DNA of 64,000 nt from an uncultured Nitrosospira sp. GTDB lineage: Bacteria > Nitrospirota > Nitrospiria > Nitrospirales > Nitrospiraceae. Location: positions 124,001-188,000 of the forward strand of contig CAADGK010000056.1 of NCBI GenBank assembly GCA_900696515.1, in the 5' to 3' direction. The position numbers were made by a program, and so were the translations under genes. This document shows positions 49,158 to 58,421 of the stretch, in pieces (position 1 is the first letter of the stretch; each line of letters begins with the position of its first letter). The notes under the pieces are model-generated. The model was not told the DNA's origin. It searched no databases and saw nothing but the letters and a program-made list of their open reading frames with translations.

Positions 49158-50195
49158 TCAGGTAACGGATCCACCACACGAGGATCCGGAGCCTGCCGTG
49201 CAACCGTAACAATGGTTGCGCGTGACGATCCGGCGACGGTGGAGTTGAGCCGGATCAAAGTCGCGAATATGCGACGGCGCACCATGATCGACCGGGAGCT
49301 CCAGCATCTGGTTGAAATCGCAATCGTACAGCCGGCCGTCCCAGCCGACGGACAGGGTCGAGCGGCACATCACGCCGGCGGCGGCAGCGGGATTAAACGC
49401 GTTTGCGAGGCGGGTCATGTACTGATCGTAGTTGCCGCTTTCGACCAGGAATTCGAGGAACCGGCTGATGGGCATGTTGGTGATCGTGTACATCCGGGTG
49501 AATTCGATGCCGTGCCTCGCCCGAAGCTCCTTTTTAAATTGCGCTTCGATGGCCTCCTGTCTGGGAGGCAGGAACGCGCCGACGGGATTGTAGACCAGGT
49601 TTAGGACGAGGCCGCTGTTCGGCCGGCCGTAGCCAAGCCGGTTTAAGAGTCGAAGCCCGTCCAGGGATTTTTCAAAGATCCCCTCGCCCCGTTGTGCATC
49701 GGTTTGGCCGGCTTGGTACGACGGCAGCGACGCAATGATCTCAACTTCGTGATGGGCCAGGAATTCCGCCAGGTCGGCTTGTGATGGCAGCAGTAACACG
49801 GACAGATTGCAACGATCCATGACGTGTCGGCCAAGCTGGCGGGACTGTTCGACGAGCCAGCGAAAATGTGGATTGAGCTCCGGCGCGCCACCGGTGATGT
49901 CCACGGTGGGAATATCGGTCTTGGCCAGCGCATTCATGCAAAGAGTTGCTGTTTCCAAGGACATGGCCTCGATACGATCAGGGCCGGCATCGACATGGCA
50001 ATGGCGACAGGTCTGGTTGCAGAGTTTGCCGACATTGATCTGAAAGACCGTGATTCCCGTGGCGCACAGAGGAGACAAGCCGACCCGATCAAGCTGAGCT
50101 TCAAAGGAGAGATGGAGACCGGCCCCCTGCAGCACCTTCAGCTGTTCCAGGGGAGAGGCGAGCGCATGCTGTTGTCCCAGCAGGGTCAGGGGCAT
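49158..50195 (-). CDS. arsS: Arsenosugar-biosynthesis radical SAM protein ArsS
   Basis: 345 aa. The radical SAM cluster motif is C59-x3-C63-x2-C66 (GKLCNQTCRHCHVDAG). The C-terminal Cys-rich end CYGCTAGSGSSCGG and DFNQMLELPV are typical of ArsS/DUF3641 proteins. It attaches 5'-deoxyadenosyl to dimethylarsenic species. It is the third gene of the arsM-arsR-arsS-pit run. Confidence 0.9.
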   Translation of the reverse strand: MPLTLLGQQHALASPLEQLKVLQGAGLHLSFEAQLDRVGLSPLCATGITVFQINVGKLCNQTCRHCHVDAGPDRIEAMSLETATLCMNALAKTDIPTVDITGGAPELNPHFRWLVEQSRQLGRHVMDRCNLSVLLLPSQADLAEFLAHHEVEIIASLPSYQAGQTDAQRGEGIFEKSLDGLRLLNRLGYGRPNSGLVLNLVYNPVGAFLPPRQEAIEAQFKKELRARHGIEFTRMYTITNMPISRFLEFLVESGNYDQYMTRLANAFNPAAAAGVMCRSTLSVGWDGRLYDCDFNQMLELPVDHGAPSHIRDFDPAQLHRRRIVTRNHCYGCTAGSGSSCGGSVT

Positions 50196-50225
50196 GGTGA
50201 GGCTCGTTTCATCGTAGGAGGGCGA

Positions 50226-50600
50226 CTAGACATGGACCATATGCCGTGCGCGAGACTTGGCTGCGGCCAATATGGATTCAGGGAATCGAAGTTCACAGCA
50301 GCCAAAATTGAGGGCCTTCCCTTCCTGATGAGCCAGCGCCCGCTGTACCATCGGTGAGATTCGATAGCAGACCTGCTTCCCTTCCCGCAGGCCTTCCACG
50401 ACGCCGGAGTCCCGAAGAATGCGGAGGTGGTGTGAGACGTGCGGCTGCGGGCAACCCAGTTCGCGTACCAGATCCGAGACGCATTTCTCTTCAGCCAGCA
50501 GCGACTCCAGAATCCGAAGTCTGGTTTCATCTGCCAGGGCTTTGAGTACCGACGCACATTCACGGGGGCTCAGGACATCGTCTTTCGGCGTGGGTTTCAT
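50226..50600 (-). CDS. arsR: ArsR-family transcriptional regulator
   Basis: 124 aa from ATG at 50600, overlapping the arsM stop by TGATG. It has a winged HTH with CVSDLVRELGCPQPHVSHHLRILRDSG. Cys at 40 and a C-terminal FGCCELRF give possible metalloid ligands. It should repress the ars genes until trivalent arsenic binds; its own location inside the operon fits autoregulation. Confidence 0.9.
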   Translation of the reverse strand: MKPTPKDDVLSPRECASVLKALADETRLRILESLLAEEKCVSDLVRELGCPQPHVSHHLRILRDSGVVEGLREGKQVCYRISPMVQRALAHQEGKALNFGCCELRFPESILAAAKSRARHMVHV

Positions 50601-51787
50601 CAGCAACAGCCACCATCAGGCGAGCAAGTCACGGCCTCGCCGCTCACGAATTCACCCGCTCGGTTCAGGATGACAAAATGGGATTGGTATCCGTTGGTCC
50701 CTAGAACGGCGACCGTCTTGGAGCAAACCTCCAAGGGTTCACCGCGGCGATAGACGTGGTGATCGTCATCGGTTGCTTCGACGAAGGGACCGGCCAGCAA
50801 CGCATAATGGCCTTGCCAGGTGCAAGGAGCATCGGCAGGGAGGACGGCGCTCCAGCGCGGATCGTGGTTGTCCAGTGCCACCGGTTCGGTCGTCAGAAGG
50901 AAGTGTTCAGCAAAAGGAAGAAGGCTCAAGAGCCGCGCCTCATCTGCAGTGATCGATTGGGGAATGCCGCGCTGGTAGGTCATGCCTCGTTCATCCACAA
51001 GTCGGCTGAAGGGGCCCCGAAGCGTGGCATACCGGACTGAAGAAGTGGTTGTCGCCGGAGGCAGTTTGTAGCCGGTCAGAGTGACGGAGAAAAAGTGGAT
51101 GCCGTCGATTATGCGCCAGGGTGAAAACTTGACGAGGTGGATACCGACGAACCCGGCTGCCGTCATGCCGTTCATATAGCCAGTCAACGTCAAGGCGCCG
51201 GACAAACAATCCCCCCATTTCTGAGTGTCGTGGACGAGGTACTGCGGCACGGTTTGATCCGAGACGATGTCGGAGATGGTGAACCGCCCGCCGGGTTTGG
51301 CCACCCGGAACATTTCACGAAACACCTTCGGTTTGTCGGGGGCCAGGTTGATGACGCAATTCGAGATGATCAGATCGATCGTCCCGTCCTCGACCGGCAT
51401 CGCATCGGCCAGGCCCTTGCGAAACTCAACGTTCGACGAGGAATAGCCAAGGTTTACAGCCACGACCGGGGCATTGGTCTTGGCGATCGCCAGCATGGTA
51501 TCCGTCATGTCGATGCCGATCACATGCCCGGTGGGGCCGACCAGCCGGGAGGCTTCAAAACAGTCGATGCCACCTCCCGAACCGATGTCTAAGACCGTCT
51601 CACCCGCGCGTACGGTCTTGAGTCCGGCCGGTGTGCCGCAGCCATAGGAGATCTTCAGGACTGCTTCGGGAATGAAGGTCTTGAGGTGTCCCATGTCGTA
51701 ACTGGTGGGGCAACACATCTGCTCGCCGGTGCTGGCGGCTTGTGCGTAGCGTTCGCTGACTTTTTGGGTGATTTCATCAGTGGGCAT
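50600..51787 (-). CDS. arsM: Arsenite S-adenosylmethionine methyltransferase ArsM
   Basis: 395 aa. The SAM-binding motif VLDIGSGGGIDCFEAS (about residues 66-81), family Cys in SYGCGTP, CVINLAP and KWGDCLSG, and a C-terminal extension ending CSPDGGCC. The order arsM-arsR-arsS-pit with overlaps or short gaps suggests conversion of arsenite to methylarsenicals and then arsenosugars. A -35/-10 pair for the operon is called at 51830-51858. Confidence 0.92.
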   Translation of the reverse strand: MPTDEITQKVSERYAQAASTGEQMCCPTSYDMGHLKTFIPEAVLKISYGCGTPAGLKTVRAGETVLDIGSGGGIDCFEASRLVGPTGHVIGIDMTDTMLAIAKTNAPVVAVNLGYSSSNVEFRKGLADAMPVEDGTIDLIISNCVINLAPDKPKVFREMFRVAKPGGRFTISDIVSDQTVPQYLVHDTQKWGDCLSGALTLTGYMNGMTAAGFVGIHLVKFSPWRIIDGIHFFSVTLTGYKLPPATTTSSVRYATLRGPFSRLVDERGMTYQRGIPQSITADEARLLSLLPFAEHFLLTTEPVALDNHDPRWSAVLPADAPCTWQGHYALLAGPFVEATDDDHHVYRRGEPLEVCSKTVAVLGTNGYQSHFVILNRAGEFVSGEAVTCSPDGGCC

Positions 51788-52056
51788 GGCCGGCCTCGCA
51801 GGTGTTTCTTGATGATATGGAGCTGGCTCTATGTACCAATCTTCTGTGACGAGGTCAATCGGGACCTGTGGTTCGGTTGCCTGTGCTGAAGTCGACTGCT
51901 GCCGGACTGTTCACTCAGCTATGTCGATTTCCAGAAGAAAACCTTACAGGGGGGTATCGCAAAGGTAGAGCTGAGGAAGGATTGTTTCGATTTCACGGGG
52001 TGATCAGACGGACGTAGCCGTTGGTCTCGGCCGTCAGAGGCGTGTTTTGTCGCCCA
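51788..52056. other. ars operon promoter region and spacer
   Basis: About 270 bases upstream of arsM, holding the operon promoter on the minus strand; no other gene. Confidence 0.45.
51830..51858 (-). promoter_or_regulatory. Promoter of the ars operon
   Basis: On the minus strand TTGACC (51858-51853), 17-base spacer, TACATA (51835-51830), about 45 bases before the arsM ATG. Consensus match is moderate. Confidence 0.4.
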
Positions 52057-52245
52057 TTATAATGGAAGGCTGAGCTCAGACACTTTTCGCAGGGCTTCCA
52101 CCAGGGTCAGGTCAAAGTTCAACCGATAGAGGTTGGCTTGAAGGGCTTCAAGTGTCTCTCCGTGCGCCCAATGGTCGGGGAAGTTCGGGAGATACCCCAG
52201 CCACTGCTTTTCTTCATCCAGGTAGTAGCATTTGATCGCTTGCAT
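52057..52245 (-). CDS. HicB-like small protein, orphan
   Basis: 62 aa from ATG at 52245. It has the HicB_like pattern WLGYLPNFPDHWAHGETLEALQANLYRL. No HicA partner is found on either side. It may be a stand-alone regulator. A related gene lies at 52435-52767. Confidence 0.6.
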   Translation of the reverse strand: MQAIKCYYLDEEKQWLGYLPNFPDHWAHGETLEALQANLYRLNFDLTLVEALRKVSELSLPL

Positions 52246-52434
52246 CGGTGTTCCATCCTTCCGTTGAGCGGACGGTTCGTCACTGTACGGATTCATTCCG
52301 ATCCGTGATTCCGTAGCGGCCGACGAGCCTTTCTGCGGGCATCTTCATGGCCGCGTACAGAGGACGCACGAGCTTGTGTCACGATCTGGAGGAGACAGGC
52401 TGACGAGATCATGGGAAATCGAAATTCGTGGTCC

Positions 52435-52767
52435 TCAGCGGTTGCTGATCATCGCAAACATCAGCTCTTCAACTCGTGCGCGGCGCTTACTTTGTGCGCG
52501 CGACATGGGGCGGGGCAGGGTCGGTGTATGACGATGGGCATGACTGTGAGACGGATGGGGCTCGTTCGGATCGGACTGCTGATAATGGTCTTGATCCTGG
52601 ATCAGTTCCAGCTCCGGATTCTGGTTCATGAGATCCTGGTGCAGCTGCCACAGCTTCACTTGCAGGTCTTCGAACGATTCGCCCTGGACTTCGTATTCCG
52701 GGTAGCCTTCCAGGTAGCCGCGCCAGCCGTGGTTGTCCTGCCAGAGGATGTATTTGGAGGAGCGCAT
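52435..52767 (-). CDS. HicB-like small protein with a C-terminal extension, orphan
   Basis: 110 aa. The HicB-like core is WRGYLEGYPEYEVQGESFEDLQVKLWQL, as in the paralogue at 52057-52245; the C-terminus is a His/Pro/Arg-rich tail (about 65-95). No HicA partner is present. Confidence 0.6.
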   Translation of the reverse strand: MRSSKYILWQDNHGWRGYLEGYPEYEVQGESFEDLQVKLWQLHQDLMNQNPELELIQDQDHYQQSDPNEPHPSHSHAHRHTPTLPRPMSRAQSKRRARVEELMFAMISNR

Positions 52768-53074
52768 TCAGAAAGTATAGCCGGACATTTTATATGCGCA
52801 AGTGAAGTACGGAAATTGGTTTCAACTGCCCTGATCGTTCTCCATGTCCAGGCTGAGTGCTTGTCCCCCGCGCGTTGCCACATGAATATCTGATGGATAT
52901 CCGGCGGGTTTGCGCAAGGGTTCTATCGGAAGATGTCGCGAGGATGATGTCGTTGCGAGGGATGCCGGTTTGCAGGAAACAGTCGACAAGAACGGTGTTC
53001 GTCGCTACATTTCGAAACAGGCACTCTGAATTTCAGATTGACGAAACCGTTCACGTCACGAGAGGAGCTGAACG
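52768..53074. other. Intergenic region before the helical-repeat gene
   Basis: About 305 bases. Short open frames only; AGGAGC ribosome-binding site for the next gene at its right end. Confidence 0.4.
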
Positions 53075-53599
53075 ATGATGTCGACGCATACGCCCACCGA
53101 TGAAGAGTTGAAGAATCAGGTGATCAGACAGGCCCTGTCGGGCGATATGGCGGGGGCGCGACAGACAGCGAACGAGATCACGGACAAACGGTATTTGCGA
53201 GACGCCTGGCAGATGATGCTCTTTGTTGAGTCGGAACGGGGGAATGTACAGGCCGTGAAAAACACCATTCTCTCCTGCCCCGACTCGTCGCTCCTGTCCA
53301 GCCATTTCTATCTCGAGCTCCCGCAGCTCTTTATCAAAGCAGGAGATCGCTCCGGGGCTATCGAGATTGCAAAAGCGATGGGCAATGCGGGGGTCCTCCC
53401 GCTCATCGGCATCGCCGCTCATCTGGCGCAAGACGGAGATATGCTCGGGGCTCACGACGCACTAGCCCACATAGAGGATGAAGATTTGAGAGCCATGATT
53501 CTCCGGAAGGTGATCGCCTCTCAGCCGAGGATTCAGCGGCCGGGTGGAATGAATCCGGACGAAGGCCAGGCCGAGGAGGACGATTCACTCGCGGCTTGA
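53075..53599 (+). CDS. Helical-repeat (TPR-like) protein of unknown function
   Basis: 174 aa with a GAGGAGC ribosome-binding site. It is all helical, with repeats suggesting TPR/HEAT-like pairs (QALSGDMAGARQTANEI, FIKAGDRSGAIEIAKAM, HLAQDGDMLGAHDALAHI). Cytoplasmic, no family named. Confidence 0.6.
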   Translation: MMSTHTPTDEELKNQVIRQALSGDMAGARQTANEITDKRYLRDAWQMMLFVESERGNVQAVKNTILSCPDSSLLSSHFYLELPQLFIKAGDRSGAIEIAKAMGNAGVLPLIGIAAHLAQDGDMLGAHDALAHIEDEDLRAMILRKVIASQPRIQRPGGMNPDEGQAEEDDSLAA

Positions 53600-53874
53600 C
53601 CACTGCCACCACGAATCTTCCCCTGTGCCTCCGACAGGCTGCGGAAAACCAGGTTGATGCCGATGTGATGAAGGGCTGTCGCTCCGGACGGCCAGGCTCG
53701 TGAATGGGCCTGATCGTCCGGAGCGAGCACTACCGCGATAACGCTGCCATCGGGGCCGATGTCTTTCCTGGCCTCGTTTTGTACCCCTGCACCCAGGTCA
53801 CGGCTTCTCGCCGATGGACAAACGGCCGGGAGCAACGTCACCGGCACTCAGCCGCATGAGTATCCAACGTCAGA

Positions 53875-55692
53875 CTACGGGACGAGGTTCCAGGTCACCA
53901 TCATGGAATGGTCCTCGTGCGTCATATTATGGCAATGCATGACGTAGCGGGTGTGTTCCCCGAGCCGCCCTTTGTTATACCAGGCCGGATCCGGGAAATC
54001 CCGGAACCTCATAAATAGCTCAACCCGTCCGTTCCGGCCGAGGCGATACATATCCGTCCGCTGTCTGAAGGCCGGATTGTTCGTGACATCCCGACCGTTG
54101 ACTCGAATCACTCGAGCTTCCTCCAAGTGAATGTGGACCGGATGTTCCCATCCGCCGGATCGATTTTCCAGCGTCCAGATCTCGGCCGTATTGCGTCGAA
54201 TCTGAACTTTGGGGTTGTCGAGATTGCCCGCCATGTGGTCGGTATGATGGTCAAAGCCCTCGGCGTTGATTTGCCAGATCCCGTTGCCTCGCTCGAACCG
54301 CCACACCCTCCTTCGCACCACCTCGCTCATTGTGATCGGGGGGAACGGACGGAACTCATCGGGTATCTTGCTGGGGTCTGCTGCATCGCCGGTCACGCAG
54401 AATTCCAAGAGTTGGTTTTTGACGTCGTCCGGATTCAATGCTTTGCTCGGATCGCGTTCAGGTTGTCGTCCGTCTTTCATCGGCAGGATATTCGCCAAGT
54501 ACACCTTGTCCCCTGAGCGGAACTGGCTGAAGTCGATGATGATATCGTTCCGCTCCGCCACTTGCGTCTCAAGCCGGGTCAGGTTCGTCCGTGGCCGTTC
54601 CAGGAAGTTCCCGCTATGTGTGAGTTGGGTGAAGGGGTACGAGCGACCTCCTTTGCGAAGCACGAAGGTATAGAATCTCGCAGGGCCTCCGTTCAGCATC
54701 CGGAATCGATATTTTCGCCGTTTCACTTCTAAAAATGGCTGGATGCCGCCGTTGACTGTGATCTTGTCGCCGAGTACCCCCTCTCTGTCTCCCATGTCGA
54801 AAAAGAGTTCGCCCGTGCGGGGATCAAACTGCTTGTCGGTGATCAGAAGCGGGATATCGTATGGACCGCTCGGCAACCGCCATGCCGAAGGGTTTGAGTC
54901 CTCTTCGTTTCCGGTATCCCGTTCGTCGAAATTCAGCCAAAACGCGACGAGCCCTTTGTATACTCCATCGGTGGTGACTTCCGGCCGATGGTAATGGAAG
55001 AACAGGGTGGTCAGCGTTTCCCGTACGTCCCCTCCTGACGCATCCCGGAATTCGTCCGGAATAGAACCCGGCGGCATAGTGAAGCCGGCCCGTGCCTGCA
55101 AATAGTGATGATCGGTGTACTGCCCGCGCTGCGTCCAGTCCCATGGTCCCCCGTCGCTTCCCGGAGCGGTATGGGCATTGTGGAGGTGGGTGATGACTTC
55201 CGGGACCCCGAAGGGTTGGGGCCCCGAAGGGGGAGGCAGATCGTTGACTATCCGGAGGAGAACCGGCTCTCCGTAACGAGCATGCACCGTCGGTCCAGGG
55301 AACGTTCCGTTGAATCCCCAAATGCGCGAAGCGGGTAATTGTGGGTGAAATGTGTGGAGTCCCTCCTTGGCTTGCATCAGGTAGTGCTGTGTTGGAGGGA
55401 ACTGCGTGTAATATTGATGAGCGCTTCCATTAGGTGCGGGATTCAACGCTGAAGTCTGGAGAACCGGCGGGATAGGAAGCGGCGCGAGCCAAGGAGTGGT
55501 CGGAGGGCTAGGCGGCAGATCGCTTCCGAATGCCATCCCCGGTAAGCGAACGGTGGAGGCCAAGAGAGTCGCTCCTCCCGCTACTCCGAACTTGAGCAAC
55601 TGACGTCGCGTGACCCCGGATTTGGCCAGCTCCGTGCGTAGCCGCAGTGCCTCCAGCATTTTTCTGGTCAGGTGATGCTTCGTGATGTGCAT
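53875..55692 (-). CDS. Multicopper oxidase (CotA/bilirubin-oxidase-like), Tat-exported
   Basis: 605 aa. AAGGAGAAG ribosome-binding site before ATG at 55692. The Tat motif is TRRQLLKFGVAGGATL (residues 28-43). Copper ligands are in four blocks: HLHNAH (about 167), HYHRP (about 230), HPVHIHLEE (about 516) and HCHNMTHEDHSMM (about 583). The M in the last block suggests a high-potential T1 site. It probably oxidises Cu(I), Mn(II) or organics in the periplasm. It lies in a copper-related region with the cupredoxin lipoprotein. Confidence 0.9.
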   Translation of the reverse strand: MHITKHHLTRKMLEALRLRTELAKSGVTRRQLLKFGVAGGATLLASTVRLPGMAFGSDLPPSPPTTPWLAPLPIPPVLQTSALNPAPNGSAHQYYTQFPPTQHYLMQAKEGLHTFHPQLPASRIWGFNGTFPGPTVHARYGEPVLLRIVNDLPPPSGPQPFGVPEVITHLHNAHTAPGSDGGPWDWTQRGQYTDHHYLQARAGFTMPPGSIPDEFRDASGGDVRETLTTLFFHYHRPEVTTDGVYKGLVAFWLNFDERDTGNEEDSNPSAWRLPSGPYDIPLLITDKQFDPRTGELFFDMGDREGVLGDKITVNGGIQPFLEVKRRKYRFRMLNGGPARFYTFVLRKGGRSYPFTQLTHSGNFLERPRTNLTRLETQVAERNDIIIDFSQFRSGDKVYLANILPMKDGRQPERDPSKALNPDDVKNQLLEFCVTGDAADPSKIPDEFRPFPPITMSEVVRRRVWRFERGNGIWQINAEGFDHHTDHMAGNLDNPKVQIRRNTAEIWTLENRSGGWEHPVHIHLEEARVIRVNGRDVTNNPAFRQRTDMYRLGRNGRVELFMRFRDFPDPAWYNKGRLGEHTRYVMHCHNMTHEDHSMMVTWNLVP

Positions 55693-56251
55693 GATTGCTT
55701 CTCCTTCAAAATAGATTCCCGCGCCTTTACAGGCGTGGCTCCCAATTGAGTACGAGCGGGGCTCGTCCTGCTTCGCAGGACCTTGCTCTCACCCCCGCCT
55801 TTACAGACAGGGAACTCCCGCTTAATTAGATGTATAAACCCTCTATCTTCAATGGCGGTACTTTCTTGAAATGGTTCTGTGAAGGAGGCTGAGCAGATGA
55901 GGAGTCGCGGATCGTAATCCATATGACCGATCCTCCCTAGAGGAACACGAAGCGCTAAGAGCGCTCCGTCACGTTGGCGCGGCATGTTTTACACGCATAT
56001 AGAATCCAAGTGCGGCAGGCATTCTAGAGAAATGCCGTGTTTGATTGCAAGGGGGGTGTCAAGTACATTGAGGAGTCGTGCCTAATAAGTTATGTAAGAT
56101 AACTATTAGTATTCATACGTTATATTTTCATCTCCAGTAAAGGCTCTGCGGGTTGAGCGGGAACGATATCTGTGGAGCGGTCGGATGTATGCGATCGGTG
56201 TAATACGTAACATACATTGGGATTTTATTTGGCCTTCAACGGCAAGGAAGT
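55693..56251. other. Long leader with hairpins upstream of the multicopper oxidase
   Basis: About 560 bases. The part next to the oxidase (55700-55830) holds several hairpins: cgcc-tttaca-ggcg (55722-55735), gtcctgc-ttc-gcaggac (55765-55781) and a second cgcctttaca block (55796-55806). It could be a structured mRNA leader or the end of an IS200/IS605-like element. The far part carries AT-rich sequence and the recQ start region. Confidence 0.45.
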
Positions 56252-58279
56252 GTGATTGATCGCCTGTGGCAAGATGTGGCCGTGAGCGGCAGACTCCCGA
56301 TGGATCGAGAGTCGTCGGCGATCCGGTTCGCCCTGGCGCCTCGACTTGGCCGCCGTGCGTCATCTATACTCCGGTGCTGTGGTTTACCTCGCGACCGTTA
56401 TCCTGCGTCCTCTGATCCCGTGGATGATCTGACTCGGCAACTCACGCAACGGTTCGGATTTTCGGCGTTCCGGCCCGGCCAGGAAGAAGTCATTCGCGCC
56501 GTGCTGGCCGGGCGCGATGTCATGGCGGTCATGCCGACAGGGCAAGGCAAATCGCTGTGCTACCAGTTGCCGGCGACCATTCTCCCGGGGCTGACACTGG
56601 TCATCTCACCGCTCATTGCGTTGATGCAGGATCAGGTGACGGCCATGAAGCAGCGCAAGATCTCGGCCGCGGCGTTTCACTCCGGACTCACTGGGCTGGA
56701 AAAGAGCCTCGTGCTGGAGGATCTCCGGCAGCGGCGAGTGCGATTGCTCTATCTTGCGCCGGAACGGATGCAGCATGAAGGATTTCTCCGGCTGTTGCGT
56801 TCGTTTTGGGTCTCGTTGTTGGTCGTCGATGAAGCGCACTGCATTTCCCAGTGGGGCCATGATTTCAGGCCCGACTATATGAAGATCGGCCGGCTGCGCC
56901 AGGAGCTCACGAATCCTCCCTGTTTGGCCTTGACGGCGACGGCGACGGCTCGCGTGCAAACGGATGTGTGCCGGCGGCTGTCGCTTCAGGATCCGTTCAG
57001 ACTGGTCGCCGGATTTCGTCGGACGAATCTGGCGTTCGCCGTGCATCACTGCCAGACGCCTCGGGACAAATTTGATCGCCTGGCCGGACTCGTTCGTGAG
57101 ACAGAGACGGGAACCATTCTTGTCTATGGCGCAACCAGGCGGACGGTGGAGGAGGTGGCGGAGTGGCTGGGGCAATCCCATCCGTCGGTCGGCTACTACC
57201 ATGCGGGTTTGTCCGATGATGCCCGGCGTCTGGTGCATCAGGATTTTCGCCGGGGGGCCGTAAGAATTCTCGTGGCGACGAATGCCTTCGGGATGGGGAT
57301 TGATAAACCGGATGTCCGACTGGTCGTCCATTTCGACATTCCAGGAAGCGTAGAGGCCTATTATCAGGAGGCCGGCCGCGCAGGACGGGACGGCCAACCA
57401 GCGGCCTGTGTGTTGCTGTTTCATGAACGGGATGTGGCCACGCAGGAATATTTCATTTCGCAGGCTTCCAAGGATTCCGACGGCGCTGAACGGGCTGGGC
57501 GTATGACGACGCTCTTACAAGAATTGCTGGGGTATGTGTCAGCCTTGAACTGCCGACAGCTTGCGATTCTGGAATATTTCAGTGATCAGGCTGAGATCGC
57601 CCTGGGCCGTTGCGGCCTCTGTGACCGCTGTGTGACGCCGGCGCGACAACCAAGCCGGAAGGTTCCTCAAGGACATGCGATCGCACAGGCAATCCTGGAT
57701 ACGGTGGCCTGGTGTGGTGGGCGGTTCGGGTTGGGGCGGATCGTCGATATCCTTCGTGGAAGCCGGGCAAAGGTGCTTGCGGCGTATGGTGTCGCGGACT
57801 GTCCGACCTATGGTGCCTGTCAAACGGAGACGAAGCTGTCCGTCACAGGCCATGTGAAAGCGATGGTGAGTTCCGGATACCTGCGTGTTGAAGGAACGGA
57901 GTATCCCACGCTTGAACTCACGACAACGGGACGGGAGGCTCTGCAAGGGCTTCGTACGATTGAGCTGGAACAGGGAGAAGACGCTTCACCCCGCGGGCCG
58001 GTACAAAAACCGCGTCGCTTGGATGCTGTACCGACGGGGATTCCGGCGTCATTGCTGCCGGATCGGCAGCTTGTTGAACGGTTGAGGCAACTTCGCTCGG
58101 AACTAGCCGAGGAGGAAGGCGTCGCGCCATTCCTTATTTTCCACGATAAGACGCTGAAGGCTATTGCCGGATCGAAACCGGAATCACGAGCGGCGCTGTT
58201 GGAAATTCCAGGCATCGGTGAGATGAAAGCCGAACGGTACGGTCGACGAGTCTTGGCTGTGATCAATGGCGTGCCGTAG
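56252..58279 (+). CDS. recQ: ATP-dependent DNA helicase RecQ
   Basis: 675 aa from GTG at 56252, just after an AAGGA stretch; the first 50 residues are unlike the family, so an internal start near 56300 is possible. It has Walker A MPTGQGKS, the DEAH box VDEAHCISQWGHDFRPDY, motif VI QEAGRAGRDGQPA, the zinc-binding Cys set (CRQLAILEYF, RCGLCDRC), an RQC winged helix and a C-terminal HRDC domain (about 600-670). Confidence 0.93.
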   Translation: MIDRLWQDVAVSGRLPMDRESSAIRFALAPRLGRRASSILRCCGLPRDRYPASSDPVDDLTRQLTQRFGFSAFRPGQEEVIRAVLAGRDVMAVMPTGQGKSLCYQLPATILPGLTLVISPLIALMQDQVTAMKQRKISAAAFHSGLTGLEKSLVLEDLRQRRVRLLYLAPERMQHEGFLRLLRSFWVSLLVVDEAHCISQWGHDFRPDYMKIGRLRQELTNPPCLALTATATARVQTDVCRRLSLQDPFRLVAGFRRTNLAFAVHHCQTPRDKFDRLAGLVRETETGTILVYGATRRTVEEVAEWLGQSHPSVGYYHAGLSDDARRLVHQDFRRGAVRILVATNAFGMGIDKPDVRLVVHFDIPGSVEAYYQEAGRAGRDGQPAACVLLFHERDVATQEYFISQASKDSDGAERAGRMTTLLQELLGYVSALNCRQLAILEYFSDQAEIALGRCGLCDRCVTPARQPSRKVPQGHAIAQAILDTVAWCGGRFGLGRIVDILRGSRAKVLAAYGVADCPTYGACQTETKLSVTGHVKAMVSSGYLRVEGTEYPTLELTTTGREALQGLRTIELEQGEDASPRGPVQKPRRLDAVPTGIPASLLPDRQLVERLRQLRSELAEEEGVAPFLIFHDKTLKAIAGSKPESRAALLEIPGIGEMKAERYGRRVLAVINGVP

Positions 58280-58328
58280 CAATCTACGTTAGCCTGCTAC
58301 CTCTTTCCTCACTAGCGGCAATATGAGG

Positions 58329-58369
58329 AGGCCCGGTGCAGTGGTTCTCACCACTGCACCGGGCCTTTG
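58329..58369. terminator. Bidirectional rho-independent terminator
   Basis: Perfect 16-bp stem (aggcccggtgcagtgg/ccactgcaccgggcct) with a 6-base loop ttctca, followed by ttgt. Serves recQ (plus) and, on the other strand, the lipoprotein at 58422. The U-run is short. Confidence 0.75.
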
Positions 58370-58421
58370 TCGCGGTAGCTCTGTTAGGCTGTCGGAATGA
58401 TTCCGGCAGCCCTAATTTTTC

